Origin: Trichostrongylus colubriformis
Lineage: Eukaryota; Nematoda; Chromadorea; Rhabditida; Trichostrongylidae
Reading direction: 5' to 3'
DNA length: 64,000 nt
NCBI GenBank assembly: GCA_963978905.1
Contig: OZ022261.1
Span: 29,013,686-29,077,685, forward strand
The position numbers were made by a program, and so were the translations under genes. A model generated the notes under the pieces. The model searched no databases. It saw nothing but the letters and a program-made list of their open reading frames with translations, and was not told the DNA's origin. This document shows positions 24,111-35,400 of this stretch, in pieces. How positions within the stretch are numbered: the first letter of the stretch is position 1; each line of letters starts with the position of its first letter.

Positions 24111-24820
24111 CTTCCTATGTCTTCATATTGATTTCTTACGCTTCTCATGTGTTGGCGACATTCTAGTATTTTAATTACTGGCACAGTGAATGATACCGAT
24201 GAGCTTCTTTCTTAAGCTATTTATCAGTCACAGAAATATCCGTGGTAGGTCTTGTGTGGCCCTAAATGTATGTCAGTTGTGCAAAACATTTCGGTTCATT
24301 ACCATGGCTGACATTTGTCGTATCCATGCAACTGTCTGATTAACCCGATAACTCAGCACTGATGGTCTCTGCTAAGCAGTCCTCTGGATCCTCGAAGAGT
24401 CTAAAGCTTTTGCGGTGAAGGGATCAGGTGTCTCGTGTGATACCGTGAAAGTCGGCGCAGCTTAGTTACTAAGGATTTTCACAGTCCAAGCATTGAATCC
24501 ATTTTGCGTTTTCCTGATAGCACAAACGAACCAACAGAATGAACAACACTCTTGAAAGAAATCACATTGAAATATTTGGGTTAGAGAATCGTGCTCTGTT
24601 CGTGCCCAGCGGATCGATTACACCATAGCAATAGGAAAGAAGTTCGATGAAAGCCGTATCTGTCGTCCGTTAGAGACACCATTGTAATCTGCAGACCGAT
24701 GCACCGGTAAACATACCAGTATTCTAGTCAACACGGTTCCGTTGTCGTAAGACATGTTCACATGCATGTTCAAGCATGAGTAATTAAGCTTCGATATAAA
24801 CTCTATGTCACATTGAAATA
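24111..24820. other. No recognisable feature
   Basis: No exon, terminal repeat or array could be supported here. Confidence 0.35.
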
Positions 24821-25065
24821 TTAGGTTGATTCATAATAAACCAGTTGGCTGGCGCAGATTATTGCGCGCGATTCATGGCGATGTTGTGCAAAATGGGTGT
24901 GTTCGGCCCGGCCACAGCGGAGCGGAGATTTCCTTCCCTCTGCTTTCAGCTGAGCTATTGAATTGCAAAAAAGCAGAGAAGATGGCGTAATAAAAAAGCA
25001 TTTTGGTCTTGGTATACTTCAATCGCTTTGCATGGAACACATTTTGCACGTAGTCCACACGAATC

Positions 25066-25083
25066 GCGCACAGTAGTGTGCGC
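25066..25083 (+). repeat. Extra Helitron-type hairpin in opposite orientation
   Basis: GCGCACAGTAGTGTGCGC is identical to the 3' hairpin of the 9,040-10,116 Helitron, but points the other way within this element. No clear CTRR follows at the usual distance. It may be a nested end or an inverted duplication of the terminus, since the flanking GAATC pairs with GATTC near 24,870. Confidence 0.65.
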
Positions 25084-25569
25084 CGCCAGTCATCATTGGG
25101 AGTTTGGGTAGTTTGGAAATCGATAGTTTTCTATTCGATTGCATCGATTGGTAACAAATGGATCACTTGCTGGGAATCTAATTCGTACACATCGATGGTA
25201 GGCCATATCCCGCTTATCGATGTTTATCGTTTTCGTGAACATGCTTCACTACTTGAAATTTTACATAGTCTAGCGGTCAATTCCCAGTGTTGCTGCAAGT
25301 ACCGCATTAGAAAATAATTCCGTGTGAACCGCTTGCTTTGCTATCACAAAAATAGGTTGTATCATGATTATCAATGGAGATCGCATTATCAAGAGAAACG
25401 CACCATTTTTTGGAACGCCAAGCATTCAGCGGTCGATACATCGGTCAGTGATATCAGAACATAAACAAAATATGTTCACCCGATGCCACTGCGCATCAGA
25501 CGCTCTTGCTAAAGCGGTCGTACAATGTTAGCAAGGATTTGATCCTATTCAATTCCTAACGGTTCTTAT

Positions 25570-26340
25570 CAGTCACTGTAAGCCGTTATCAGTTTCACTG
25601 AGGCTCCTGTACCCAACAGTACCATTGAGGTACCCGTACCCTACAATACCTGCGAATATGAACATTCCACTGTTAGCCGTAGAAGCAAGCCGGCCTCGGT
25701 GACATTTCCCTTTCTCGCGCTCCTAATCGAAGCCTATCAACCATTATCAGTTTGGATCACCCACTATTAATGTCCCCGTCCCACCCTGCTAAACACCCAT
25801 GAGTGTCAGCGCTCCTGGATCAACGCGAAAGGCAAAACGAATTTGAACGACTCTAGCCTTTTTACGCCCCTTATCGAATCTTATCAACCATTATCAGTGC
25901 GGGTCACGCACCATTAACGTTCCTGCCCCATCCCGCAAAACACTTATAAATGTCAGCGCTCTTGGATCAACGCGAAAGGCAAAACGAATTCGACGACATT
26001 TGCCTTCTCGTGCTCATTATCAAATCTCATCAACCATTATCAACTTGGCTCACCCGCCATTAATGTCCCTGACCCACTCTGCTACACACCCATGAGTGTC
26101 AGCGCTCTTGGATCAACGCGAAAAGCGAAACGGATTTGACGACTCTAGCCTTTCTACGCTCCTTATCGAATCTTATCAACCGTTATCAATGCTGGTCATC
26201 CACTATTAATGTCCCCGTCCCATCCCGCAAAACACCTATGGGTGTCAGCGCTTTAGGATCAACCCGAAAGGCAAAACGGATTTGGTGACATTTGTCTTCC
26301 GAGGCTCCTTATCAGCCCTTATCAGCTGCTATCACTTTCC
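25570..26340. repeat. ~146-bp tandem array inside the Helitron
   Basis: TGTCAGCGCT recurs at 25,804, 25,951, 26,097 and 26,243 (spacings 147, 146, 146). TATCAACCATTATCA and GGATCAACGCGAAAGGCAAA recur with it. There are about five units, with outer ones degenerate. It is unrelated in sequence to the 268-bp array of the other Helitron. Confidence 0.9.
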
Positions 26341-26518
26341 GTCCAACACCGCTGAGGTTCCCTTGGCACCCCCTATATAACTTGTAAAATTCAGCGTCCC
26401 AGCTTTGCTGCGACGCGAGATATGAATTTTGTGACAGACGGACAAACACACACACATACACAGAGACACACACAGACATACTAAGCGAATTATATATAGT
26501 AGGATCGGACAAATTGAT

Positions 26519-27186
26519 AATCGTACAACTTTTTAACGACAACTGGGATTCACCTGAAACATGCTCCATCTTTATCGCTGACCTTCTGCCACGGGTAGGC
26601 AGATCATGGATGCCCTTGCTCCAGAAAGCCGGAGGCTGGAGCTCGAAGAAGTTGCAGAGTGCTGTCTTGACGTCGTTGCGAGTTTTGAAGTCTTGGCCGT
26701 CCAGGTGGCGTTGGCTGTGGGAGAAAAGGTGGAAATCTGAAGGGCAGGGTCTGGAGAGTACGGTGGGTGTGGAAGCACGGTCCAACTGTACGACAGCAGC
26801 TCGGCCTTGGTCGATCTTGCAATGTGGGGTCTCGCGTTGTCGTGCTGGAAGTAGACATGTGACCGCCGCCGTTGCAAACTTTGGACATTTGCCTTCAATT
26901 CTCTTGGTTGACGAACGTAGACGTCGGCGGATACTGTTGTACCTTCATCGAGCTCCCATTAATCTACGCCGTGTACGCTCCACCAACCGCGGTTTTCGTC
27001 TTCGATGGAATAGTCGCCTGACGCAAACTTCGAATACCACAAGTACACTGTACTTCTGGCGGGGGCATGTTCCTTGTGAACTTCTTTCGGACGTCTGCCG
27101 ATATCCGCGGGTTCCTGGCCAGATAGCGATAGAAATAGTATGACGTTGCGGATGTGGTCTCTGGACGGCTTGAAATCGTGCGGCAT
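26519..27186 (-). pseudogene. Mariner transposase pseudogene, middle deleted
   Basis: The N-terminal part from 27,186 reads MPHDFKPSRDHIR and then KEVHKEHAPARSTVYLWYSK, the first DNA-binding region. After the deletion, ANVQSLQRRRSHVYFQHDNA carries the second catalytic Asp, and PYSPD follows. The third block (PSDFHLFSH) is in another frame (26,312-26,785), so a frameshift separates the catalytic residues. The first catalytic Asp is absent. It lies within the mariner interrupted by the 24,841-26,504 Helitron. Confidence 0.9.
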
Positions 27187-27522
27187 GGTGGCGGAATGAA
27201 ACTACTTTGGAGTGATGATTTTGCGGTACTTTGAAGAGCTTTTCATACTTATTCCAACGGTACCTCGTGCGCCCATTTTCGTTAACTCGTTGCTGAGTTA
27301 TGATCTCTAGAAATCATCACTACCATTTGTCCCATTTATTATGAATCAACCTAATACTTGGTCATACTACGTATGCATGTTAAAGGGAGGTTCATAGAGT
27401 TCGTGCGCCACCAAAATCTAATCTATTCGTAAGGAATACAAGGACATCATAAAGGATGCAAGGGGGAATACAGAAGAAGTGCGATTTTTCTGTGTAATCT
27501 ACTCTGTATTTGCTAATATACA

Positions 27523-28076
27523 CCCCTTCTATCTATAAAACGCTTCGTCTGTCTGCACGTCTGTCTCTCCCTCCCTCCGTCGCTCCGTCCGTCTGTCACG
27601 ACATTAGGTATTATATGAAAAATGATCTGTGGAGATAAGAACAGTTGCGATACGGATAGGCATGAGACAAGAAGTAAACCACACATAGACCAAGTCAGGC
27701 TCCGCCCACGGTGGGCGGAGATTGCACAAGGATGTTCCGTCTCAAGACCGAAGATTGTAAGTTGGGTTTGAATGTGCCCCATACGCGGGGTAAAGGTGAA
27801 CCAAGGGCAGGGATGAGTTTTTGAAAGTCATGAAAGAGACTTGGACACAGGGAGTGGTGCGCAACTCGAGTGGGCGGTCTTTACAAGACTCAAAGTCATA
27901 ACGCACCGTTAAGACCAGGAAAAAACGGTAGAAGTGACCTATGTCCAAGCTATCTTCAGCACACTTAAAATGGGCGGAGCGGTTGAAATCTGTGAGTAAA
28001 GTTTATAAAAAATCAGTGCCGTAACCTACTGACGCCCATGGTGTTACGCGCACAGTAGTGTGCACCAGCCAACTGG
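27523..28076 (+). mobile_element. Third copy of the Helitron family
   Basis: Its degenerate 5' end, CCCCTTCTATCTATAAAACG, aligns to the start of the 9,040 copy. GTCTGTCACGACATTAGGTA and ATGAAAAATGATCTGTGG follow. The 3' end has GCGCACAGTAGTGTGCACC, with one stem mismatch, and AACTGG|T. It holds one diverged copy of the unit that is repeated four times in the 9,040 element. Length is 554 bp, non-autonomous. Confidence 0.82.
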
Positions 28077-29475
28077 TGATCTGGTAATAAAGCAATCTAA
28101 CGGAAAATGTTTTACATGAAGGGGCTGACATGAGAATGTTTCAAGCAGAAAGCACATCTTTCACACTTAGAACGATGCATGAGTTTATGTACAGTAACAC
28201 AAATAGCCATCGACATTACTGAACGAGGATCCTATAGCACAGGGTAAAAGGCAGTGAACTGAAGGCACAAGTCGCGGTAATTGAGACCGCTCCTCTCTGT
28301 GGATAGATTGCGTAGATAGAGAGTTCTGTAACTGGCAACTATGCACCCTTACAACGATACGACGGTTGGTCACTAGGGCGCTCGGATACGTTATGGGCCG
28401 CGCTTATACTTTGGGGCACCGGCGTCGACGGCGCCAGCATAATCGTGTGCCTGTTGCCGACCACGGCGACACGCTGGCGGCCCGCTCTGTTTATAACGTT
28501 CGACCGATTCATTCTACAATGAGATGACCATGGCGAGGCCTGCGCAAATTTGGTGGCGATATTTGCGATACTTGAATCCTGGTGAGAATACTGGCATAGT
28601 GCCAAACATTGGCAAGATTCGCGCGCGCTCTCGCCACAGATCTGCACGGGATTCACAACGATTATCGTACTGTAGTGTGCTTCGGTCGGAGCTTATAAAC
28701 TGAGCAGCTCGCCGGTGTGCCACCTCGTGCCGTAGAGTATGAACGCGATCTCCTAAAGTAGGGTACGTATTGAGCTGTCTAGGCGATCCATCTGCTTTTG
28801 TTCGCTATTTAGAATCTCTACATCATTATCAAACGCGTTAATCCACACGAGTTTAAAACACCAGAAATTTTACAGCAGGAACAAAGTGGCCAAAGCTGAC
28901 CGGGTAGTGCTTGTCAGATGAGCAGCATATTGTATTTATATTGGCTGTCCTGACTACCGATGGACTGGTCAGACATACAACAATATCGCATGTCGCATGA
29001 TTTTCCAATCTTTGTTAAAAAAATCTTTGTTAATCTTTGTAAAAGGAGAGATCGGAACATGGGAATTCGGGGAGTTGTAGCAAGGACACCCGAACTAGCA
29101 AGGTCATGAGCTAGCGCGGGCTGCACGGCGCGTTTGCAGTGTCGCGCGCGATGGTCCAATTCGAGTGTCCTGTCCTGAACCTTTTCGACGGTAATCGCGT
29201 GGCGTCTGTGCTGTGAAGTTTTTTCTCCAAATCAGTTAGAGCGAATATGGTTATTCTGGTTGTTAGCTTGCAACTCTGAGACACGTGTGTGCTTCTACCA
29301 AATGCTTTCAAACGGCATCACGAGGCCTTATTATCCGGATGCCCTCACTCAGCACATGTGCGCGTTTTGCATAGTCCTAAAGATAAGGTGACTTCCAGTG
29401 CTATCGATTGTAGAGAATGCTTCCGTGTCGGTGTTTGCGAGTTTTCATCCAATTCTCATAAAATAGTTGTTTTTC
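28077..29475. other. No recognisable feature upstream of the PHD gene
   Basis: The stretch 28,370-28,720 is GC-rich. A promoter for the downstream gene could lie here, but I see no motif I can name. Frames on the - strand are not convincing. Confidence 0.35.
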
Positions 29476-29478
29476 AGC
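29466..29478 (+). promoter_or_regulatory. Likely trans-splice (or 5' intron) acceptor
   Basis: TTGTTTTTCAG|CG is a canonical nematode 3' splice site, 14 nt before the ATG at 29,491. With no coding frame joining from upstream, this fits spliced-leader addition, which is common in nematodes. A 5' UTR intron is the alternative. Confidence 0.55.
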
Positions 29479-29490
29479 GTCTCATCAATA

Positions 29491-32400
29491 ATGGCGAAGA
29501 AGAAGTCTTCAAAAAAGTATGTGCCCGATCCGGAATGGGAGCTGGTGCGCAAAAATGTAACGGTTTACATGCTTGTTCTTTCTTGCAATAAACTTTTCTA
29601 ATGTGACCATTTCAAGCTACTGCAAAAAATGCCGGGTGCTATCATTAGAATGGAAGAAGTATATGCAATATTGGAAGCGAATAAAATGAGAGGACATCTG
29701 AGGAAAATCAGGGTATGTTTTGTTACGAGGAATGAAATGAAAACAAGTTAGCGAATAAATTCCTAGCTTCACATATTTACTTATTTATGTTTATACTTAT
29801 TTGTTGGATTTATATTTCCCTGTTCATTTCTGCATTGCTACTACTGCTTTTCAGTCATTCAAATATGTAAGTGAAAAAGCATGCATAGTCGTTCCTTGTT
29901 TGCTTGGAAGTCACATACACGGGTTGCCAAAAAAAGTAACTTTGCTAACGGCTCTCATCCAAAACATATGGGAACGAAAGAGATAAAACTATTGGGGCAA
30001 AAGATTCCCGAAATCTTCCTCTAAAGGAAGGAACAAGCTGTGGCTCACTGCATTCCTTCCTTTGAGGTATGGAGCCTTCAGTCGGGGCAGTCGGGCTTCA
30101 GAGCACCTACGGTATCAAGGTCAGTTTGAAAAAGTGTAGCCAGGTTCCGTGGTAGGCCTTCTGTGGGAAGTTCCCCAGGGGTTGGCTTCTCGGTTCATGG
30201 AAGTCACAGAGCCTCTGCTGCTTGTACATGGCTACTATGATCCGCAGTGTCATTTTTCTAGCCTCAAATCCGCCTACAGAAGGGTTTCAATGGTAGCGGC
30301 ACATTCCAACTCCTGGAAACGAAAGGTGATGGCAGCCTGGAAAAAACGGAATCCTTAAGGGCAATACCCAATAGGAATCCTGTCAGGTACCCAGAGCGAC
30401 GGACCTTTTCAAGATTGTGAACGAGAGTGACGAAATCTTGGTTTTTGCCGTGTTGAGGGGACACATCATATTTACTCAGAATAAGCTCACGATCCTGTTC
30501 GTGCAGGAGGCTCCCACGAAGTTGATTGAGAGTTTGGGGTGTGCTTTTGAATTTGGGGAGGGAAATACCTTGTAAGAATTTGCTGAAGTTCGACCGACTA
30601 ATATGGGGTTGAAAGTGGAGGAAAAAAAATCACTTTTCGGCATCCCCATATATCAAAAAAGCTTAGTACCGCGAGGGATGCAGTCATGCGGGCCGGAAAT
30701 TTGATACTGCCCATATCGATCGCGGATGGTAGGATGAATATCCTTCGATTTCCTGCGTGTTATACTCATTACATATGGTCTGTATATCGTTTTGCACGAG
30801 ACCTTATAAAACGCACAGGCGGTTGAGTCTGTTTTTCTTCTTGCTTTATCGAGTGGTTCAAATTCAAAGCAATAATGCACGAAAAAATAAGTTTTTTTCT
30901 GTTCTCCATATATTCATGTTGCACTTGCTTGATGAGGGCCGCATGCAAAGTTTCACGTGAAAATTGAGAATCCGGCTGCGATACAGCTCCTCATATTGGC
31001 GGGATCTCCAAGTTAATGCCCGCCCCGTCATCCGCGGTCGAAGAGGAATGCTGGGACTGTTTATGTACCTTCCTGTTCCCACTATGCGTCCCCGACCGCG
31101 GTGGACAACGGGACTGTCATTAGCTCTGAGGCCCCGCCCCCTCGGCCTCCACTTTGTATCTTAGCCGAATTCTCAATTTTCGTGTCAAACTTTGCATGCG
31201 ACCGTTGTTGGACGAATGTAGCATCATTATATGAGTAATAGAAAAACTCATTACCCCTTGCACCATTCTTTTAACCGTTCACCAGGAAAGCAATTCAACT
31301 TCCCTGGAACTTCTAAATGATACCTAAAGGGATCGATAGGGTTTCGAATGGTGATGACAAATATGTGAACCGAAACTGCAAAATACCGTTCCGAAGCGAG
31401 GTAAGAGGACTCAAATTGGCTAGCTAGCCCCATCGAATGGGTACTTCCCTCGACGTGGCTCACCAAAGGTTCAATGGAGCTGACAAACCCACCCTTCAGT
31501 GAATCAAGAGCGCTACCATTGAGCCACGGCCACTATCTGTAAATGAATGGTTAACCTCGTTTACCCACTTACCCACGCTTCCTTTTGCAAATCGAACGCA
31601 GCACGCTTACCTATCCTGTACAGAGACACGTGAAGATCGCTGCACTACCCATGAGTCATCGCAAGCAAGTTTGACCCTTCTTAATTCGCTTCAAACGGCG
31701 TTTTGCAATTGGTTCTCATATTGGTGATTAGCATTCGAGACCATCAATCTATCTAGGTCTCAGTTCAAAGCTCTCTGGGAAGCTAGAACTTTTCCCTTTA
31801 CTGATCAAAGGAGGTTAGAATCAATTTCATAGGGAGAAAAAAGTGACCTTGAAACAAGTTTGATCACGTTTACATGTAGTGTTGGAATGCGTAATTGGGA
31901 TCAACTCACGAAAGTTCGCTCGTTTGTGCTTGACGAGCCACATTGAACCGCTTCATACTTTGCGGTGGTACCGATCTACCTCGTCCGTGCCTCGCTGCCC
32001 ATGTGAGTAGCCACGCCCTGCCGCACGCAGGGCCCCGCGAGTACCTGAAGACAGCCTTATTGGTTTGCCCGCTTGTTGCTGAGGCCATGAAGAGACGGTG
32101 GAGACAATCCTTACGCTACCCCTCTCATGAGCACGGTTGCGACCCGCTGCTTCTACTTGAATTTGAATAGAGTCGAAGACCTGAATAGCGCATTTCCAGG
32201 AGTAAGGGGAATCTATTGTTGAAGTTCATGCACAACAGACTGCCGCATTTCTCCTGGGACAGTTGCCGCTCCTTTTCGCTTTCTTTGAGTACGCCCACTG
32301 GACGATTGTCTTGACACACCTCTGCGACTATGTATACCATTCGTCGTAACAGTTATTTTCCATCGTGCAAAGAGAAAAAAGATTTTCAGGCAGTTCAAGG

Positions 32401-35400
32401 TAATATGGAGATGTACCAAAAATGGATAATTGACAAGAAAAATGGCAGAGACGTTTGCCTAGGCGTTTACAGAAGGTTCCTTAAATGTTACATTGACACA
32501 AGTATTACCGTTCACATGGAAGGTGTGTATATTCAAACCGTTCCATTTTACAAGGATAAGACTTATAATATTTTTTTAAGAGTACTGCGACGTTGTTGGT
32601 TTTGTGAAAGGAGACCTTGCCTATCTTAACGCAACAGCTGACGAAGATGTGTCTATCGCGAGCATGAAACACTTTTATGAGAATATCTGGAAGCCGAAAC
32701 ACCCACCTGGGAGTACCACGAGCTCGGAACAATTATCTGAGAATCGCAGAAGATCGGAACAACCATCTGGGAGTACCACGAGCACGGAACAGTTATCTGA
32801 GGATCGCAGAAGCCCGCAACAGCCATCTGGGAGTACCACGAGCTCCGTACAATTATCTGAGAATCGCAGAAGCCCGGAACAACCATCTGAGAATACCACG
32901 AGCTCCGTACAATTATCTGAGAATCGTAGAAGCCAGGAACAACCATCAGAGAATACCACGAGCTCCGTACAATTATCTGAGAATGGCAGAAGCCCGCAAC
33001 ATCCATCTGGGAGTACCACGAGCTCGGAACAATTATCTGAAGATAGAAGAAGCCCGGAACACGCATCTCAGAATACCACGAGCTCGGAACAATTATCTGA
33101 GGATAGAAGGAGCCCGGAGCACCCATCTGAGAATACCACGAGCGCGGAACAATTATCTGAGGATAGAAGGAGCCCAGATCAGTCATCTGAGAGAAGCAGA
33201 AGCGTGGAACATTCATCAGAGAATCACGAGAGCCCGGAACACTCATCTGACGGCGACGAGTATCGTTTTCCATCTCGTCCACAGAACGCCCGAAGTGCAA
33301 ACTCATCATCAGCACCAGTTCGAGCATCAAATCCGACCAGTTCGGCTACAAAAAGATCGTACGTTACATCGAAGCCAACAACAGCAGTGAGGGCGATACC
33401 AGCAAAGCGACCTGCAGCACAAGTTATCAAAAATTCTGCAAAGAGACAACGTGCACCGCCGAAAAGAAATGTTCATCCCAGAAACGCTGCACCAACGGAA
33501 CCATCTACGTCGAAGCAAAAACCAAATATTTTGCCTAAATCCATTGTACAATCGAAAAAGCACTCGAAAGCACGCTCTGCACCAATTTCGTCCCAATCTT
33601 CAATTATAAAGCGGAAACCTGCGAAAAGTTTGGCACCACAAATCAAACTACCACGCAATCCGCGTCCAAGGAGCATTTCGAGAGCCGGTACGAAATTTTG
33701 AATCGTTTGTCCTCCATATATTTAAGGTGGTCATTAGGTGCCATAAAAAATGCCTTTTTTCAGAATTTTCGAAATGATGCTGAAAACTGAAAGATTCTAG
33801 TTCTTAATATGGGCTCAAACTGCGATTACTTTTTTTAAATGAATATAGTTGGCTTCAACCGTTTTCATTTCAGAGTCGCCCTCGATCTCACAGCCAGACA
33901 TTTACGAGGTGGACCCCGAAGGGGAAGTCTATTGCTACTGCCACGAGGTGAGACCCACTTAATATACTGGCTAGTTTTGCTGTCATTTCCCCTTGTATTT
34001 CGTTTGTTATTAAATCTTTATAGCCGAGCTATGACAGAATGATAGCATGCGACTCGGGAAATTGCCCCTTCGGGGGTTGGATCCACCTCGGCTGTGAGGG
34101 ATTAACGGTAATACCGGCAGGTATGCTACTAGTTTTCACTTCGCTTTATTCACTATTATTTTGCTATAAAGGCATAGGAAGTGGCGGGAGGAAGGAAACC
34201 GTATCTGGAAACACTATATCCCGTGAGCGAACGTTCGAGCTGAGAAGGGGTAATGAGAGCGAAGCTTGCGTTTAAGAACGCACCTTAGGGGCGCTAATGT
34301 GATCCTCGCGCGCTTCACTTCGAGCGGCGCGCCTCATTGGCCGAGATGTTTGCTGGCGACGGGCAGGGAAGCCGACGCCACTTTCATTTGATGTCGCGTA
34401 AGGCGGATTTTGTAGCGGCGGAAAAGATGAAGGGAGCATAGGCAAAGATTAAAAAACGGTGTTTTTCATCAAACTAAATCCAATGAAGTTAGACTCGACG
34501 TCTTGGCAAGGCGTTTTGTGTGCGATTGCAGCAAACTGAACTAACTAGTAATGTTTACCGTGAGCCGAAATCGCCCCTTCCCCGGTGTCTTTGAACATCA
34601 ACTAATCTTTTCACTTCCGTCCTTCCGTTCATCAGTGTTATGAAGCTTTCCCATTACTTCATGCTATTAGCGCTAATTGATTCCGATCTCGTTTTGGTGG
34701 TATGATAGACATACCAAAGTACGAGATGGTATGCTAGAACATGTTAGGATATATGATGTTACTCGCTTAATGCTTTCATACATGTCTAAAGGATTCGAGG
34801 AAGAAGCGGATGAGGAAGTTGTACAGGTGAAATCGAGAAATGAACCAATTATAGGGTGTGCGTCAATAGGGCAGAAACCAAATAAGAGCAAAATCACTCA
34901 CAGATTCAATTTATACGGCGCACCCAGCTTACACCGAACGCGTCGCTTGCCACATGCGACGCGGGTTGTCTGTCATAAGGGCACTTGCCCCTCAGAAACC
35001 TAGTTGGCCGGTTATCGAAGAGAGATGAAGGCGTTCACAAAAATGATGGAGGGAGTAACGCTAGGTAAATCTATAAAAAATATACATGTGGAAGTGGTGA
35101 AGTGACAAGCAGCGCGCACTCTCATTCTTATTGTGCGTGGAGGAGATCCCGCGTTCATCCCTACACAGGTCGTCCAAGCCTTCTATAACTCCGGAATGAG
35201 TGAGGTAATACTAGACTGTCTGGGAGGATGAAAGCACTGAGATGCTCATCGGCTGGCCCCTGCAAATAATTGTGAGGGCCAAATTTTTTTCGCCTGCTTT
35301 AAATGGAATGAGAATACGCCGGTCATCCCATCTAGGGAGGGGTTGCCTTTCTGTCTGCTTAGAAGATGGGGTGCTACTCGGAAACAGGATTCAGAAAAGG

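Larger units (their letters stand above)
24841..26504 (-). mobile_element. Non-autonomous Helitron inside the second mariner
   Basis: On the - strand it begins A|TCCTACTATATATAATTCGC (ending at 26,504) and finishes CTGG|T (at 24,841). A hairpin GCGCA..TGCGC (~24,852-24,867 on +) lies ~10 nt before the 3' end. Host bases A (24,840) and T (26,505) join to give mariner terminal sequence matching 10,185-10,213 in reverse, with no duplication. Inside are a ~146-bp tandem array and an oppositely oriented hairpin at 25,066-25,083. No Rep/helicase frame. Confidence 0.9.
24821..27354 (-). mobile_element. Second mariner deletion derivative, also split by a Helitron
   Basis: The left end is TTAGGTTGATTCATAATAAA, and the right end is the complement of the same 20 bases. 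TA flanks it at 24,819-24,820 and 27,355-27,356. Removing the insertion at 24,841-26,504 leaves ~870 bp with the same internal deletion as 8,262-10,213, so both descend from one deleted ancestor. The left terminal repeat and the rest of the element are 1.66 kb apart only because of the Helitron. Confidence 0.92.

Noticed and set aside
22741..26340. Tandem arrays considered as CRISPR
   Set aside because: Units are contiguous and long without unique spacers, and the context is eukaryotic.
27931..28060. Mariner end next to the third Helitron
   Set aside because: The mariner right end stops at 27,354. The Helitron at 27,523 has no mariner sequence on either side.
31475..31540. Possible tRNA on the - strand (GTGGCTCAATGGTAGCGC)
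   Set aside because: It has an A-box-like string only, with no T-arm or acceptor stem that pairs.
32653..33330. 225-codon antisense frame and 237-codon second + frame over exon 4
   Set aside because: They are shadows of the stop-free 60-nt minisatellite. The exon phase and PHD continuation support only the main + frame.
34290..34440. GC-rich patch as a promoter
   Set aside because: It is inside intron 6 of the PHD gene and has no motif that I can name.
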